DNA of 64,000 bases from Sipunculus nudus (taxonomy: Eukaryota > Annelida > Sipuncula > Golfingiida > Sipunculidae), in NCBI GenBank assembly GCA_026874595.1, contig CM049310.1:86963056-87027055 (forward strand). The letters run 5' to 3'. Below the pieces are notes generated by a model that saw only the letters and a program-made list of their open reading frames with translations, did not search any database and was not told where the DNA came from. Made by a program: the position numbers and the translations under genes. Below, in pieces: positions 12,383 to 25,037 of this stretch. Within the stretch, counting starts at the first letter, position 1. Every line of letters begins with the position of its first letter.

Positions 12383-14689
12383 TTAAATGTTACGGTATTT
12401 TTGTTAGCCACAAAAATTTGCAAAAAGAATTATTTGAGAAATTCATCATAGAACAGTTATAAATAGTACATCATACACCGTAAGGGACATATCTAAAGGT
12501 GTCGTTGATCTGTTTTTACTTTAGATCAAGCTGCCTTATCAAAATCCAAAAAGTCTGTTTGTTCTTTAAGTGAGGATGATCATTCAAGCCTGTGGTAAGA
12601 AACCCACATTTTTAATAGTTATAGGCTGATTGGCATTGTGTGAAGGCCAACTGTCAAAGTTTTCTTTGCAATTTTACAATGTTTATGGAGAACAGATAGA
12701 ACCTGATCTATATGTGTTTAGATAATGAGTGAAAATGACCCCGCAAGCAAAGAAGGGTGTTCCAGGGATGGTCATATTATGTTAGTCAGGTCTCAGGAAA
12801 TAAGAAGTGTGGGTTCTTTCTCCTTCTTCATATTTCCAGGATGGGCTGCCTTATATCTGCAGCAATCCCACTTTGAAGAGCAATCATAATAAAATTCAAG
12901 TCGTATTCATTTAATGTAGATTAAATTTTAAAACAGAGATCAACATATTTGCAGCGATCAAAAAGTAATTTATGGGTAATTTCTCAATGAATGCTGCAGG
13001 GTTTAATGAAAAATTTAATAGGTTGTAGACCGAAGGTCAAAGATAACATTGTGTAATTACTATCTTACGTTCAACAAGTCAAGCCATATTCATCAACTAT
13101 ACGAATATACAAAAATAGGCCTGCAGGGTGTCTCCAGATAAAAGTTACCCCTTTTTCGTGCCTGAGACAAAAGGTTGCCCTTACCAAGTGGCGGACCAGG
13201 TTTCCTTTGGTACAACGTGAACAAGTACATATTGTGTGGTTTTGATGGCGCACTCAACCTATCAGCTCTCAGACAAACAACAAATCACAAGTCAGGGGCT
13301 AAACAACAAGAGCATGTTAAAACAACATAAAAGGTACGGAATTCAAAATTATCCACCAGATTTGGTTCCTAGCCTGTTACGCCTCACTAGACACAACGGT
13401 ACATACACTAGAAAAAACTTTACTAAAGGCACAGTTTCTAACAGTCTCTAGATCTCCTGAACCAGTGATTCTTGACCCCGACTGGCGGTACCTCTATGGA
13501 CCCTGGCTGGTGGCAGCTCCAGGACAGGACTTCCCTTGACAGCACCTCACTGGACAGAACCTCGCTGGGCAGCATCTTTCCTCCGATGCATCACATCGTA
13601 CGATAAACTGCCTATCAAAATCCGACAGTCTCAGAATGGGTGGGTTCGCAAGACTCGTCTTCAGAGTGTGATACGCGCTTTCCTGTGGCGCCCCCCCCCC
13701 CCCAGATTATCCGCGTGGTTGACCTTTACGCGTTAATTCTGTCAGTAGCACGGTAATTTCCGAATAATTTGCCGTAATAACCCGTTAGCCCTAGAAACGC
13801 TCTTAGCACTTGTTTTGCAGTAGGCCTCTCAGTTGCCTGTATCTTATTCAGTAATGCGGAATCGGTTGTTATGCAAATTGTAATTACCATATGACCCAAG
13901 AATCCTAAGCCCTCAGATCAAACAAATGTCCTGGACGGTTTCGCGGCAAGAGTTCAGGCCAAAGACGTATTGATACGTGGTTTTAACCTCCGCACCCGTA
14001 CCCTCTCTGGTCCAGACCATATAACCGGGGGTTGTTTATTTGACATATAATTTGCAGAAATATCATCTACAGAGGAAGAATTGTTGCGTGTTTTTCAACG
14101 CTACAATTCAATATTATTGATATGGTTGTAAGCTATGTTTGAATAAACCTACAGCGATACATAACCGGCACGTTATAATGAAACAATTTGTCTAGATATG
14201 TCCATTAAGGCCTAGATATGTGGTTATGTATTACTGGAAACACCACAGCATCATTCTGGTATGTGTTATTGTTTTTCAATGGAAGACTTATATGCTTTAG
14301 GACGGATCGCTTGCAATCCGCGGTATTTAGCATCCACTTGACTATGAACTCCTGCAAAGAATATTTTTAGTTATTAATCACATATATTAATAAAATATAA
14401 CATGAGAGAGAGAGACAGAGAGACAAAGGACGTAGGAGATATTTTACACAGAAATCATAGCAGGAAATTTTGAGAGTCAGCAAGTGGTTCAAATAAACAG
14501 TCCCTGTGGGAGCCCTCGGTAAGGTTACTGTACAATGGATAAACTATACTATCACACAATATGTCATTTGCTGCACTTAATTACATAAATTATCCTTTTT
14601 CATGTTATATGAGTGTAAATTATTTAATTAGTTGCGATTTAATTTGGTTTTGTCACACTGACACATTGGAGTGGTGAAGGTTTCAGATC

Positions 14690-14933
14690 TCAGGCAACGT
14701 CATAGTCCTTGTCAGTGGGTTCTCGTTTCGTCGCCTTGGAGATGCCCTCGTTATCATGGAGGTCGGCATCCAGAGCGAGATACTTTGGTTGTGAGCCTGG
14801 GTGTGCACTGGTTTCACTGGCCTTAGACGGGAAATCGCCGGCCAATTCATAATACACCTCGGACTGGCGCAGAATTTTGACGTCATTGACCTTTTTGTTA
14901 CATTCCGCTTCCGCTTTGTTCTTTTTACTTATT
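14690..14933 (-). CDS. Copy 3 exon E6: cytoplasmic tail with tyrosine motifs
   Basis: The exon is 244 nt and ends at TGA. It encodes a basic start (ISKKNK), then SEVYYELAGDF, QPKYLALDAD and DYDVA before the stop. YYEL and YLAL fit YxxL/YxxPhi signals used for SH2-adaptor or endocytic-adaptor binding. Which applies is not known. Confidence 0.75.
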
Positions 14934-17900
14934 CTGTTTATAATTGAAGGAAACGCTAGGGTACATTTGCATGGTTTTTATGAAGTACCAATGTCACATG
15001 TACTTCCACACTTCTTATTTCGATAAGCGTTTACAAATTATATTTATGTAATATTGCATTGATTAATTCAACTTCTTAATATTATAGTACAACAATGAAT
15101 ATGTGCATAGACCTCCATCTTTTAGAATGGATAAAATCAGCAAATACAGGGAAATGGTGAAAATGAATTGACTACATGGTAGTGGAATAAGTATCTAACA
15201 CACCTAGTTCAGATCCTCATTCTGCAGAGGCACCCGAGAACTATCATCACTTATAATGTTGAGAAAGCAATGCCTCCGAAAATAGAGTACTGAAATTCTG
15301 GCCGTTGCACTGTAAATAACACCATATTAAAATACATTGTCTGTAACTTAAACAAAAATAATGCAAGTAAGATAATTAACATTCATGTTTTAATCATCTT
15401 TACCTGATAATCATGAGATATTTTACATTTGTAAATTATTTTATGACCCTTAGATCATTAATAGAGAAAAACAATAACATAGGCGATACTTAATATACAT
15501 GGTTAATTCACTCTTTAGAATGAAAATACAAACGTAATATATTTAGAGCACGAGAAACTTATTTCTGAAAGAGTATCATTGTAAAGTCGTTAGATTCAAT
15601 ACAAACTGTTTTATGTTTTGTCCATATCTGCAACGAATTTGTAAAAATCATTAACCAGTTGAGTTTAAGAAATGACCTCTGTGCAAAAAGAAAAATAAAT
15701 AACATTTCCCACAAGGACCCTCTTGCCTATCTTCTTTATTTATGCCCAAATCTGAAACTAGTTGTTCAGATTCACGACATTAAATTACAATAGTATACGA
15801 CATATGAAACTTTACAGTAATTTTTATGGCCATGAAGGGAACTGTGGGCAAAACTTAGGAAAATACTTGTAATTGGAGATAACATACACAGTGGAGGGGT
15901 TAAATGAAAAGGACCACCACCGTCTGGCAAAATATGTACAGTGATAGCATAATATACAGAATACTAATAACACAGTGCACGAGTGTTTTTGTTCCACAAC
16001 TCTCGTGAAAACCAGATGGCACATCCAGAGTATTTAGACCAAAGGACTATAATACGTGACTTCTTGTGCAAAAGTTGAAAGTATAAGCATCACATTATGA
16101 CAGAAGCAGATCATAAACAGGTGTCGGTGTCCAGACAAATATCAAATATAAAAACAAATGATAAAATCATTTCAAATGCTCTGATGTACTACGGTTCTGA
16201 TCATAATTGCTGATACCTATGTTCTTGTGATTGTACTGCATAGGTTAAGAACATAAACATCGTAAATATACAGGCCATTTACAGGAACTCAATTAAACGG
16301 TGTTAGAAAATTATGTTTTATACGTACTGTTCATACAAATTGTCGATCTGGACATGTTACAGTAACCTGTCTCCCATATCATTTCTGGTGACTTAAAAGT
16401 TGCACATGATCCGCTCTCGCTCGTTTCCGTGAAGCGGAAATCTTTCACAGAAGAATATCCTGCAAAATTGAATCAACTTAATAAAAAAATGTGACGTGAA
16501 TGCTAAACATACAAAAAACATAATTATTATGATTTAGAATCAATTTAACTAGGAAATCAACTCACATATTTCTTCTCTTAAAATCATACGATTTAACAGT
16601 CTATAGTACAGCCTGACCGATATGTTTGTTATGTATTCAGATTGAACTTATGACTGAAACCGGGATAGGAAAAAAAGTTAGCCTCAAGGCATAGATATAG
16701 CGAACCCTTTCCAATCATATCTACGTAATCTTTGGCACGAAAAGAAAATGAACAAAATTAATCTCTGATTCAACTTTTTTTGTGACATTCAAAAAATGGC
16801 GGGGGTTTAATTTGTTGGTTGCAAATTAATCTCTGATTCAACTTTTTTTGTGACATTCAAAAAATGGCGGGGGTTTAATTTGTTGGTTGCAAGGGTACAT
16901 CTCCATTCCAAATAGGACACATATCAGAACACCCAAAGAACATCCAGATTCCTTTACAATTAATACATAAACAGGTTTAAATCTAACCCCTTGTTACTCG
17001 ATCAGCACCCTAGTGGAGAATGAAAGATATTCATGAATATTTATGACTGGTAACTTAGTGTTTTGTTTAATCGAATGGGTGAAGAGGTGTTTTCCTAGTT
17101 TGCATTCAGGTTGATTCAAACGTGGTCAAATTTTATAAGACGTGTACTTGCTGTACAACTGGCTGTGTTTTAAAAATGGCTTCATCAAGGAACAGTTAAT
17201 GACAGTTATGGGGGTTATTGCAGTATGTCAAATTAGTGACCCAGAAATTCAGAAAGAACATGGAGATTTTTATGCTATGGTAATGGTATTTTTGAATGAA
17301 AAAAATATTATGGTTTAACATTTTAACAAGAGGAATTATATAGGAAAAATAAAATCTATATCATAGTCCATTTCAACTGTAAAGAAATTAGAAAATTACA
17401 AATATCAGCAAAAATCTTAGTCTCAAAGGGTAAAAGGAAATAAGGATAGCTATTGATAAAATGTTTTAGAAGAATTAATAAAAACGGCAAGCGTACTTCC
17501 ATCAGCATGGTCTATCAGCCAGTTTTGTGTATGCCAGCCGGTCCATGCTTCCTTCACTCCTAGCCACGGTGAACTACCGAATTTCATCTTCTTTATCTCT
17601 GTTTCTGAGGGTGACCAAAGATGACCACCCGAAGCTCGGCATTCTGCGTCAGCTTGATACCAATTTACACTCCCATAGTGAATTTGCAAACACATGTTAT
17701 TTCCAAGTTCCAAGCAGTTCCAGTATGAACATCGCCCACAAACTATAAAGTGGTACAGATGTGTCAAAAGATTGAAAACATGTTAGGGGAGGAATTTCAA
17801 AATATTCTGTTATGTAGTGTAATATTTTTATCCTTAAGGTATATCTGTTTTAAGAACTGGCGACATTTTTCTTAATAATTATAAGATAACTGTATTTCTC

Positions 17901-18838
17901 TTGCATAGGAATTTCTTAAATATATTCACCTGTTTTCATGCAAATGAAATTCTGTTGACGCATTCTGAAAGCATTCTTTTCTGGTTTTATTGCCAAACAC
18001 TTTCCTATTTCGAAATCTATGGAACTTAGAGGTTGTTTGTCTACAATAAAATGGGCATTCAGACTCGGCGCCAGATGAACGGTATATGTTTACACTGTTT
18101 CTTAAGTATTTTAAACGCCTAATTCAATTTATAGCGTATTCAAAGGTGTCCTCAAATGGACAATTTAAAAAATCATGAATATATTTACAACATAATAACT
18201 TCCACACATACCTGTCAATGATACATTAGACGGTATCCATTCCTTGTGTTTAATCTTTTTCAGTGATGTCCAAGTCTCTGTCACGTTCTTCTTGTTCATC
18301 ATTTCTCTTAATTTATTAATCTGTGATAACTTAATTTCCCCAGGCAGCCATAGGCCTAATTTTCGGCAAGTTACTGATGCATTGGAATACGTTCGATTTC
18401 CCACAAAGTGGAAGTTCTTGCTTGCTGTATCATTAACATGAGATGTGTATATGTATTGAAAATGACCGCTTGTAGTAGGCGACTCATATTTTTTCATTGT
18501 TGTTACCATGCCGATTAAGGACAATATTTACATTAAATTAGTTTGAATCTCAAACTGTTATTAAAATTTTATAAAACTCCTATTAAAATATAATGAAAAC
18601 GTACCAGGTATTGACAGTGATATGTGCAATATTTGTTTAGTATAAAAAATGAGAATTCGCTAAAACATTCGAACAACATACGATTGTACCTCGCAGCTCT
18701 CATGTAATCAAAAGAATATTTTTATAAATATTCTTTGTTCTGTTAAAACAGTGAGCGAGACAATTAAAAATGCTTACCTCTTGCATGACCACTGTTCCCT
18801 ATTAATAAACAAAATGATATTGCGAAACTGTAAATCAT
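14690..18838 (-). CDS. C-type-lectin-like receptor gene, copy 3 (six exons, transmembrane exon interrupted)
   Basis: Exons: E1 18838-18778, E2 18424-18212, E3 17742-17497, E4 16459-16328, E5 15309-15204, E6 14933-14690. Total 1002 nt, divisible by 3. All internal junctions are phase 1 except E5/E6, which is phase 2. Every boundary has AG/GT and the codons join correctly. The product would have a signal peptide, a half lectin domain rich in N-glycosylation sequons, a full lectin-like domain (E3+E4) and the start of a membrane helix, and would stop at TAA in codon 19 of E5 (about residue 237). The tail exon E6 is open but lies behind that stop. The Ca/sugar-binding EPN and WND motifs are absent, so sugar binding is not supported. 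This is the least damaged long copy upstream of E5. Confidence 0.78.
15204..15309 (-). CDS. Copy 3 exon E5: transmembrane exon with two in-frame stops
   Basis: The exon is 106 nt (phase 1 in, 2 out), the same length as the open transmembrane exon of copy 6 (54141-54246) and alignable to it: YSIFGGIAFSTL against YGIFGGVAFLTL. Codon 19 is TAA and codon 33 is TGA. Confidence 0.72.
16328..16459 (-). CDS. Copy 3 exon E4: lectin domain, back half
   Basis: The exon is 132 nt, phase 1 in and out. It encodes YSSVKDF, then GSCATF, MIWETGYCNM and STICM, the C-terminal cysteine pair of a lectin-like domain. The position usually occupied by WND reads IWETGY, so the usual calcium site is missing. Confidence 0.78.
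16755..16890. repeat. Local 2 x 68-bp tandem duplication in intron of copy 3
   Basis: The block beginning aaattaatctctgattc occurs at 16755 and again at 16823, identical over 68 bp. Unit 4 has a single copy near 25345. It is a recent local duplication within an intron. Confidence 0.9.
17497..17742 (-). CDS. Copy 3 exon E3: lectin domain, front half
   Basis: The exon is 246 nt, phase 1 in and out. It encodes CGRCSYWNC, then NWYQADAECRASGGHLWSP and WLGVKEAWTGW, the cysteine and hydrophobic pattern of a C-type-lectin-like domain. The donor is ggaa/gtacgc. Confidence 0.82.
18212..18424 (-). CDS. Copy 3 exon E2: half C-type-lectin-like domain
   Basis: The exon is 213 nt, phase 1 in and out; the acceptor is atgatacag and the donor acag/gtatgt. 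The 71 residues resemble the front half of a lectin domain (C-K-LG-LWLP, then WTSLKK, then EWIP) and carry four N-x-S/T sequons. No matching back half follows, because the next exon starts another lectin front half. The same 213-nt exon with the same phases is found in the diverged copy 6. Confidence 0.78.
18778..18838 (-). CDS. Copy 3 exon E1: signal peptide
   Basis: The exon runs from ATG at 18838-18836 for 61 nt to a ggtaagc-type donor. It encodes a short MIYS start, a hydrophobic core and an ending near GHAR. It is conserved in all six copies, which supports the start choice. Confidence 0.8.
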
Positions 18839-18966
18839 ATTGTTCTTATAAATGTTTTTGTTACGTTAACAAATGACCATGGCAAACTTGTTTTTTTTCT
18901 GCCACGAAAACTGTATGCATATCCATCTAGTATCACTACATATTATGTCCAGTGTGCAGTTTTAGG

Positions 18967-18990
18967 AGATATATAACCTGATATATAACC
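18967..18990 (-). promoter_or_regulatory. Candidate TATA region of copy 3
   Basis: Same double TATA motif, about 130-150 bp upstream of the ATG at 18838. Confidence 0.45.
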
Positions 18991-20607
18991 GTTCATATGT
19001 AGCACGGTAATGTTATCTTAGTTTATTTGCCTGCGGCTTAATCCGTGTGTATTAATAATTGTTAATTAATGGTTCATGGGTACATTGTTCTGCATGAGTG
19101 TGACACATCATTTTAACCTATTGACGTCAAGCACATTTTATCACATTTTGTGAATCAATTATGTTAATATTAAAATATCCCAGAGCAGGCCAAGCATGCG
19201 TATAACTACACTCTTACATCAACAAATTAGTTTCACTCCCACACCGGTTTACACGTACAAGCAAACTTTCAGTTTCTCAGTGATCTTTTAGTGTTTATAG
19301 TGTCATTACACCATTTATCAGGTACCAAACCAAGTGGTTTGATATACGAAATAATGATGCAAATTGTAGAATGGGACATGTCACAGTGACGATTCTTCCA
19401 TGTCGATTTTGGTGACGTTTGGTGGCATTTTTTAATATAAAACATGATTAAATAGTCTTACAAAGGAAATATATTTAAAATCTACCAGAAGTCGCTTCCA
19501 ATTGTTTTTCCATATCTTAAAAAAGATTGTTCTCTTGTCACATATGGCATATTTTATGAATATTACAGTAGTATGAAAAGTATTATTGCTGAAGAAATAA
19601 CTTTTCCTTCTTCGGGTCATACCAGGGTCTCAGGTATCAATGGAGTTGAAGAACCTAATTAAGCATATACATCATGTGTACTCATGTGTACACATTACAC
19701 ACATGTATTACACATTGATGTTCATACGTGATTAAATCTAAACAAACTTACTTCAGTTAATGGTACACATCTCTTCGGATACACAGCCACCAAACGTCTA
19801 GTGCCCTCACAAGAAGACTTTGTTTTAGGTGAAAAAGATCAAGTTACAGACTAGAAACAGTGTCACTCTCAATGTGGGCCGTGATGAGTCTATGAGTATA
19901 GTTCCTGCAAAACTAATCATACTGAGTAGTCTAAGCCTCTCAATGTCTCAAAGGAGAAGTTTATGGACAAATAAAGAATGAGTATGTAAAACGTATAAAG
20001 TTCTCACTTGTTGTTAGTGTAGACACATACACTGTGTCATAGAGACAAAATAAAGTGTAGGATGAACATGTAAATAGTGTACCATTACAAACATTTTCTT
20101 TAAAAAAATATCCGGAAAATAAAACCGCCCTTTTGGAAATGTTTGATATTGAAGTTTTTGTACTTTCCTTCAATAGATAAACATTATTACAACGTAAAAT
20201 ATAAAGACTATTTATGAGGTGGTCTTGATACTCTAAAATTTGAGACTCTTAATACATATAGTAGAAATTGAAATTTTGTAAGGAGGTTCCTCCATATCAC
20301 TTCCATATTATCTGTGAAATTATAATCAACTGTTTAACTTTGATCAGGCTTTAAAAGGAAATGCACAATTGTCAAATTATGTATTATAACTTCAAACATA
20401 CTGAATATTTAATAACTTAAATCATACGAAATTGTGTTTGCGGTGTGTAATAAAGTCAAGCTCGTGTACTGTCAGCATATAAGTAAAATGAAATAAATGG
20501 CTAAAACACAAAATGGTTCTCTTACAAGTCATTGCTGTGTGATGATCAATTAACATCACTTTATCAGGTTACTGTCTGTTCCATGTCTATGGAAATAAAA
20601 CTTCAAT

Positions 20608-20953
20608 GTAAGGCCAAAATTAAAAAAAAGGTATGGTTCTCAGGCACTTTTTTTCAGAAATCGATGCGGGCGGACGCTTTTTTTATTGTAAATTTTTGGT
20701 ATGTTTCGATAAAAATTGTCAAATAATAAGGGAAAATCATGAAAATAACAGTTTCATTTTGCTAAATAAATAAAAGCCCTACAAAACAAAGGAAATTGCA
20801 TGGTCTTATCTTCTTAAAAGAAATGTTGGGGCGGCAGCAGCTCAAAATTGGAAAAATGTTATTGAAAATCAAAATAAAAAGTTTTGATGCGGGGGTTTAA
20901 AATTAATGCGGGCGGTGCCTGAGAACCATACCTTTAATTTTGTGTGGCCTAAC
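20608..20953. mobile_element. MITE-like element, unit 4 copy
   Basis: Same element as 804-1149, in the more diverged unit. Confidence 0.65.
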
Positions 20954-23263
20954 TTAAATGTTACGGTATTTTTGTTAGCCACAAAAATTTGCAAAATGAA
21001 TTATTTGAGAAAGTCATCATAGAACAGTTATAAATAGTACATCATATACCTTAAGGGACATATCTAAAGGTGTCGTTGATCTGTTTCTACTTTAGATCAA
21101 GCTGCCTTATCAAAATCCAAAAAGTCTGTTTGTTCTTTAAATGAGGATGATCATTCAAGCCTGTGGTAAGAAACCCACATTTTTAATAGTTATAGGCTGA
21201 TTGGCATTGTGTGAAGGTCAACTGTCAAAGTTTTCTTTGCAATTTTACAATGTTTATGGAGAACAGATAGAACCTGATCTATATGTGTTTAGATAATGAG
21301 TGAAAATGACCCCGCAAGCAAAGAAGGGTGTTCCAGGGATGGTCATATTATGTTAGTCAGGTCTCAGGAAATAAGAAGTGTGGGTTCTTTCTCCTTCTTC
21401 ATATTTCCAGGATGGGCTGCCTTATATCTGCAGCAATCCCACTTTGAAGAGCAATCATATTAAAATTCAAGTCGTATTCATTTAATGTAGATTAAATTTT
21501 AAAACAGAGATCAACATATTTGCAGCGATCAAAAAGTAATTTATGGGTAATTTCTCAATGAATGCTGCAGGGTTTAATGAAAAATTTAATAGGTTGTAGA
21601 CCGAAGGTCAAAGATAACATTGTGTAATTACTACCTTACGTTCAACAAGTCAAGCCATATTCATCAACTATACGAATATACAAAAATAGGCCTGCAGGGT
21701 GTCTCCAGATAAAAGTTACCCCTTTTTCGTGCCTGAGACAAAAGGTTGCCCTTACCAAGTGGCGGACCAGGTTTCCTTTGGTACAACGTGAAAAAGTACA
21801 TAGTGTGTGGTTTTGATGGCGCACTCAACGTATCAGCTCTCAGACAAACAACAAATCACAAGTCAGGGGCTAAACAACAAGAGCATGTTAAAACAACATA
21901 AAAGGTACGGAATTCAAAATTATCCACCAGATTTGGTTCCTAGCCTATTACGCCTCACTAGACACAACGGTACATACACTAGAAAAAACTTTACTAAAGG
22001 CACAGTTTATAACAATCTCTAGATCTCCTGAACCAGTGATTCTTGACCCCGACTGGCGGTACCTCTATGGACCCTGGCTGGTGGCAGCTCCAGGACAGGA
22101 CTTCCCTTGACAGCACCTCACTGGACAGAACCTCGCTAGGCAGCATCTTTCCTCCGATGCATCACATCGTACGATAAACTGCCTATCAAAATCCGACAGT
22201 CTCAGAATGGGCGGGTTCGCAAGACTCGTCTTCAGAGTGTGATACGCGCTTTCCTGTGGCGCCCCGCCCCCCCCCCCCCCCCCAGATTATCCGCGTGGTT
22301 GACCTTTACGCGTTAATTCTATCAGTGGCACGGTAATTTCCGAATAATTTGCCGTAATAACCCGTTAGCCCTAGAAACGCTCTCAGCACTTGTTTTGCAG
22401 TAGGCCTATCAGTTGCCTGTATCTTATTCAGTAATGTGGAATCGGTTGCTATGCAAATCGTAATTACCATATGACCCAAGAATCCTAAGCCCTCAGATCA
22501 AACAAATGTCCTGGACGGTTTAGCGGCAAGAGTTCAGGCCAAAGACGATACGTGGTTTTAACCTCCGCACCCGTACCCTCTTTGGTTCAGACCATATAAC
22601 CGGGGGTTGTTTATTTGACATATAATTTGCAGAAATATCCTCTACAGAGGAAGAATTGTTGCGTGTTTTTCAACGCTACAATTCAATATTATTGATATGG
22701 TTGTAAGCTTTGTTTGAATAAACCTACAGCGATACATAACCAGCACGTTATAATGAAACAATTTGTCTAGATATGTCCATTAAGGCCTAGATATGTGGTT
22801 ATGTATTACTGGAAACACCACAGCATCATTCTGGTATGTGTTATTGTTTTTCAATGGAAGACTTATATGCTTAAGGACGGATCGCTTGCAATCCGCGGTA
22901 TTTAGCATCCACTTGACTATGAACTCCTGCAAAGAATATTTTTAGTTATTAATCACATATATTAAAAAATATAACATGAGAGAGAGAGACAGAGAGACAA
23001 AGGACGTAGGAGATATTTTACACAGAAATCATAGCAGGAAATTTTGAGAGTCAGCAAGTGGTTCAAATAAACAGTCCCTGTGGGAGCCCTCGGTAAGGTT
23101 ACTGTACAATGGATAAACTATACTATCACACAATATGTCATTTGCTGCACTTAATTACATAAATTATCCTTTTTCATGTTATATGAGTGTAAATTATTTA
23201 ATTAGTTGCGATTTAATTTGGTTTTGTCACGCTGACACATTGGAGTGGTGAAGGTTTCAGATC

Positions 23264-23507
23264 TCAGGCAACGTCATAGTCCTTGTCAGTGGGTTCTCGT
23301 TTCGTCGCCTTGGAGATGCCCTCGTTATCATGGAGGTCGGCATCTAGAGCGAGATACTTTGGTTGTGAACCTGGGTGTGCACTGGTTTCACTGGCCTTAG
23401 ACGGGAAATCGCCGGCCAATTCATAATACACCTCGGACTGGCGCAGAATTTTGACGTCATTGACCTTTTTGTTACATTCCGCTTCCACTTTGTTCTTTTT
23501 ACTTATT
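23264..23507 (-). CDS. Copy 4 exon E6: cytoplasmic tail
   Basis: The exon is 244 nt and open to TGA. It has the same YYEL, YLAL and DYDVA motifs as copy 3, with a phase 2 acceptor (aaacag/A). Confidence 0.75.
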
Positions 23508-24901
23508 CTGTTTATAATTGAAGGAAACGCTAGGGTACATTTGCATGGTTATTATGAAGTACCAATGTCACATGTACTTCAACACTTCTTATTTCGATAA
23601 GCGTTTACAAATTATATTTATGTAATATTGCATTGATTAATTCAACTTCTTATTATAATAGTACAACAATGAATATGTGCATAGACCTCCATCTTTTAGA
23701 ATGGATAAAATCAGCAAATACAGGGAAATGGTGAAAATGAATTGACTTCATGGTAGTGGAATAAGTATCTAACACACCCAGTTCAGATCCTCATTCTGCA
23801 GAGGCACCCGAGGACTATCATCACTTATAATGTTGAGAAAGCAATGCCTCCGAAAATAGAGTACTGAAAGTCTGGCCGTTGCACTGTAAATAACACCATA
23901 TTAAAATACATTGTCTGTAACTTAAACAAAAATAATGCAAGTAAGATAATGAACATTTATGTTTTAATCATCTTTACCTGATAATCATGAGATATTTTAC
24001 ATTTGTAAATTATTTTATGACCCTTAGATCATTAATAGAGAAAAACAATAACATAGGCGAAACTTAATATACATGCTTAATTCACTCTTTAGAATAAAAA
24101 TACAAACATAATATTTTTAGAGCACGAGAAACTTATTTCTGAAAGAGTATCATTGTAAAGTCGTTAGATTCAATACAAACTGTTTTATGTTTTGTTCATA
24201 TCTGCAACGAATTTGTAAAAATCATTAACCAGTTGAGTTTAAGAAATGACCTCTGTGCAAAAAGAAAAATAAATAACATTTCCCACAAGGACCCTCTTGC
24301 CTATCTTCTTTATTTATGCCCAAATCTGAAACTAGTTGTTCAGAATCACGACATTAAATTACAATAGTATACGACATATGAAACTTTACAGTAATTTTTA
24401 TGGCCATGAAGGGAACTGTGGGCAAAACTTAGGAAAATACTTGTAATTGGAGATAACATACACAGTGGAGGGGTTAAATGAAAAGGACCACCACCGTCTG
24501 GCAAAATATGTACAGTGATAGCATAATATACAGAATACTAATAACACAGTGCACGAGTGTTTTTGTTCCACAACTCTCGTGAAAACCAGATGGCACATCC
24601 AGAGTATTTAGACCAAAGGACTATAATACGTGACTTCTTGTGCAAAAGTTGAAAGTATAAGCATCACATTATGACAGAAGCAGATCATAAACAGGTGTCG
24701 GTGTCCAGACAAATATCAAATATAAAAACAAATGATAAAATCATTTCAAATGCTCTGATGTACTACGGTTCTGATCATAATTGCTGATACCTATGTTCTT
24801 GTGATTGTACTGCATAGGTTAAGAACAAAAACATCGTAAATATACAGGCCATTTACAGGAACTCAATTAAACGGTGTTAGAAAATTATGTTTTATACGTA
24901 C

Positions 24902-25037
24902 TGTTCATACAAATTGTCGATCTGGACATGTTACAGACAGTAATCTGTCTCCCATATCATTTCTGGTGACTTAAAAGTTGCACATGATCCGCTCTCGCTC
25001 GTTTCCGTGAAGCGGAAATCTTTCACAGAAGAATATC
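24902..25037 (-). pseudogene. Copy 4 exon E4 with 4-bp insertion
   Basis: The sequence ttacagacagtaatctg stands where copy 3 has ttacagtaacctg. The extra four bases shift the frame and give TAA shortly after the first of the two terminal cysteines. Confidence 0.75.

Larger units (their letters stand above)
11233..19804. repeat. Tandem unit 3 of the lectin-gene array, long form
   Basis: This 8572-bp unit matches units 1 and 2 up to about 15446. It then contains about 2.3 kb that they lack (15447-17763), rejoins them at aaaagattg, and carries a further block (about 17995-18665) also missing from units 1 and 2. The extra blocks hold exons E4, E3 and E2. This is the form from which the short units can be derived by deletion. 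Non-exonic stretches hold a 68-bp tandem duplication (16755-16890) and a hydrophobic ORF at 15824-16024 of doubtful meaning. Confidence 0.93.

Noticed and set aside
14683-14886. 67-residue ORF (MTSKFCASPRC start) in unit 3 and equivalents in units 1 and 2
   Set aside because: Wrong frame of the tail exon E6; the correct frame gives the YYEL/YLAL tail shared with copies 4 and 6.
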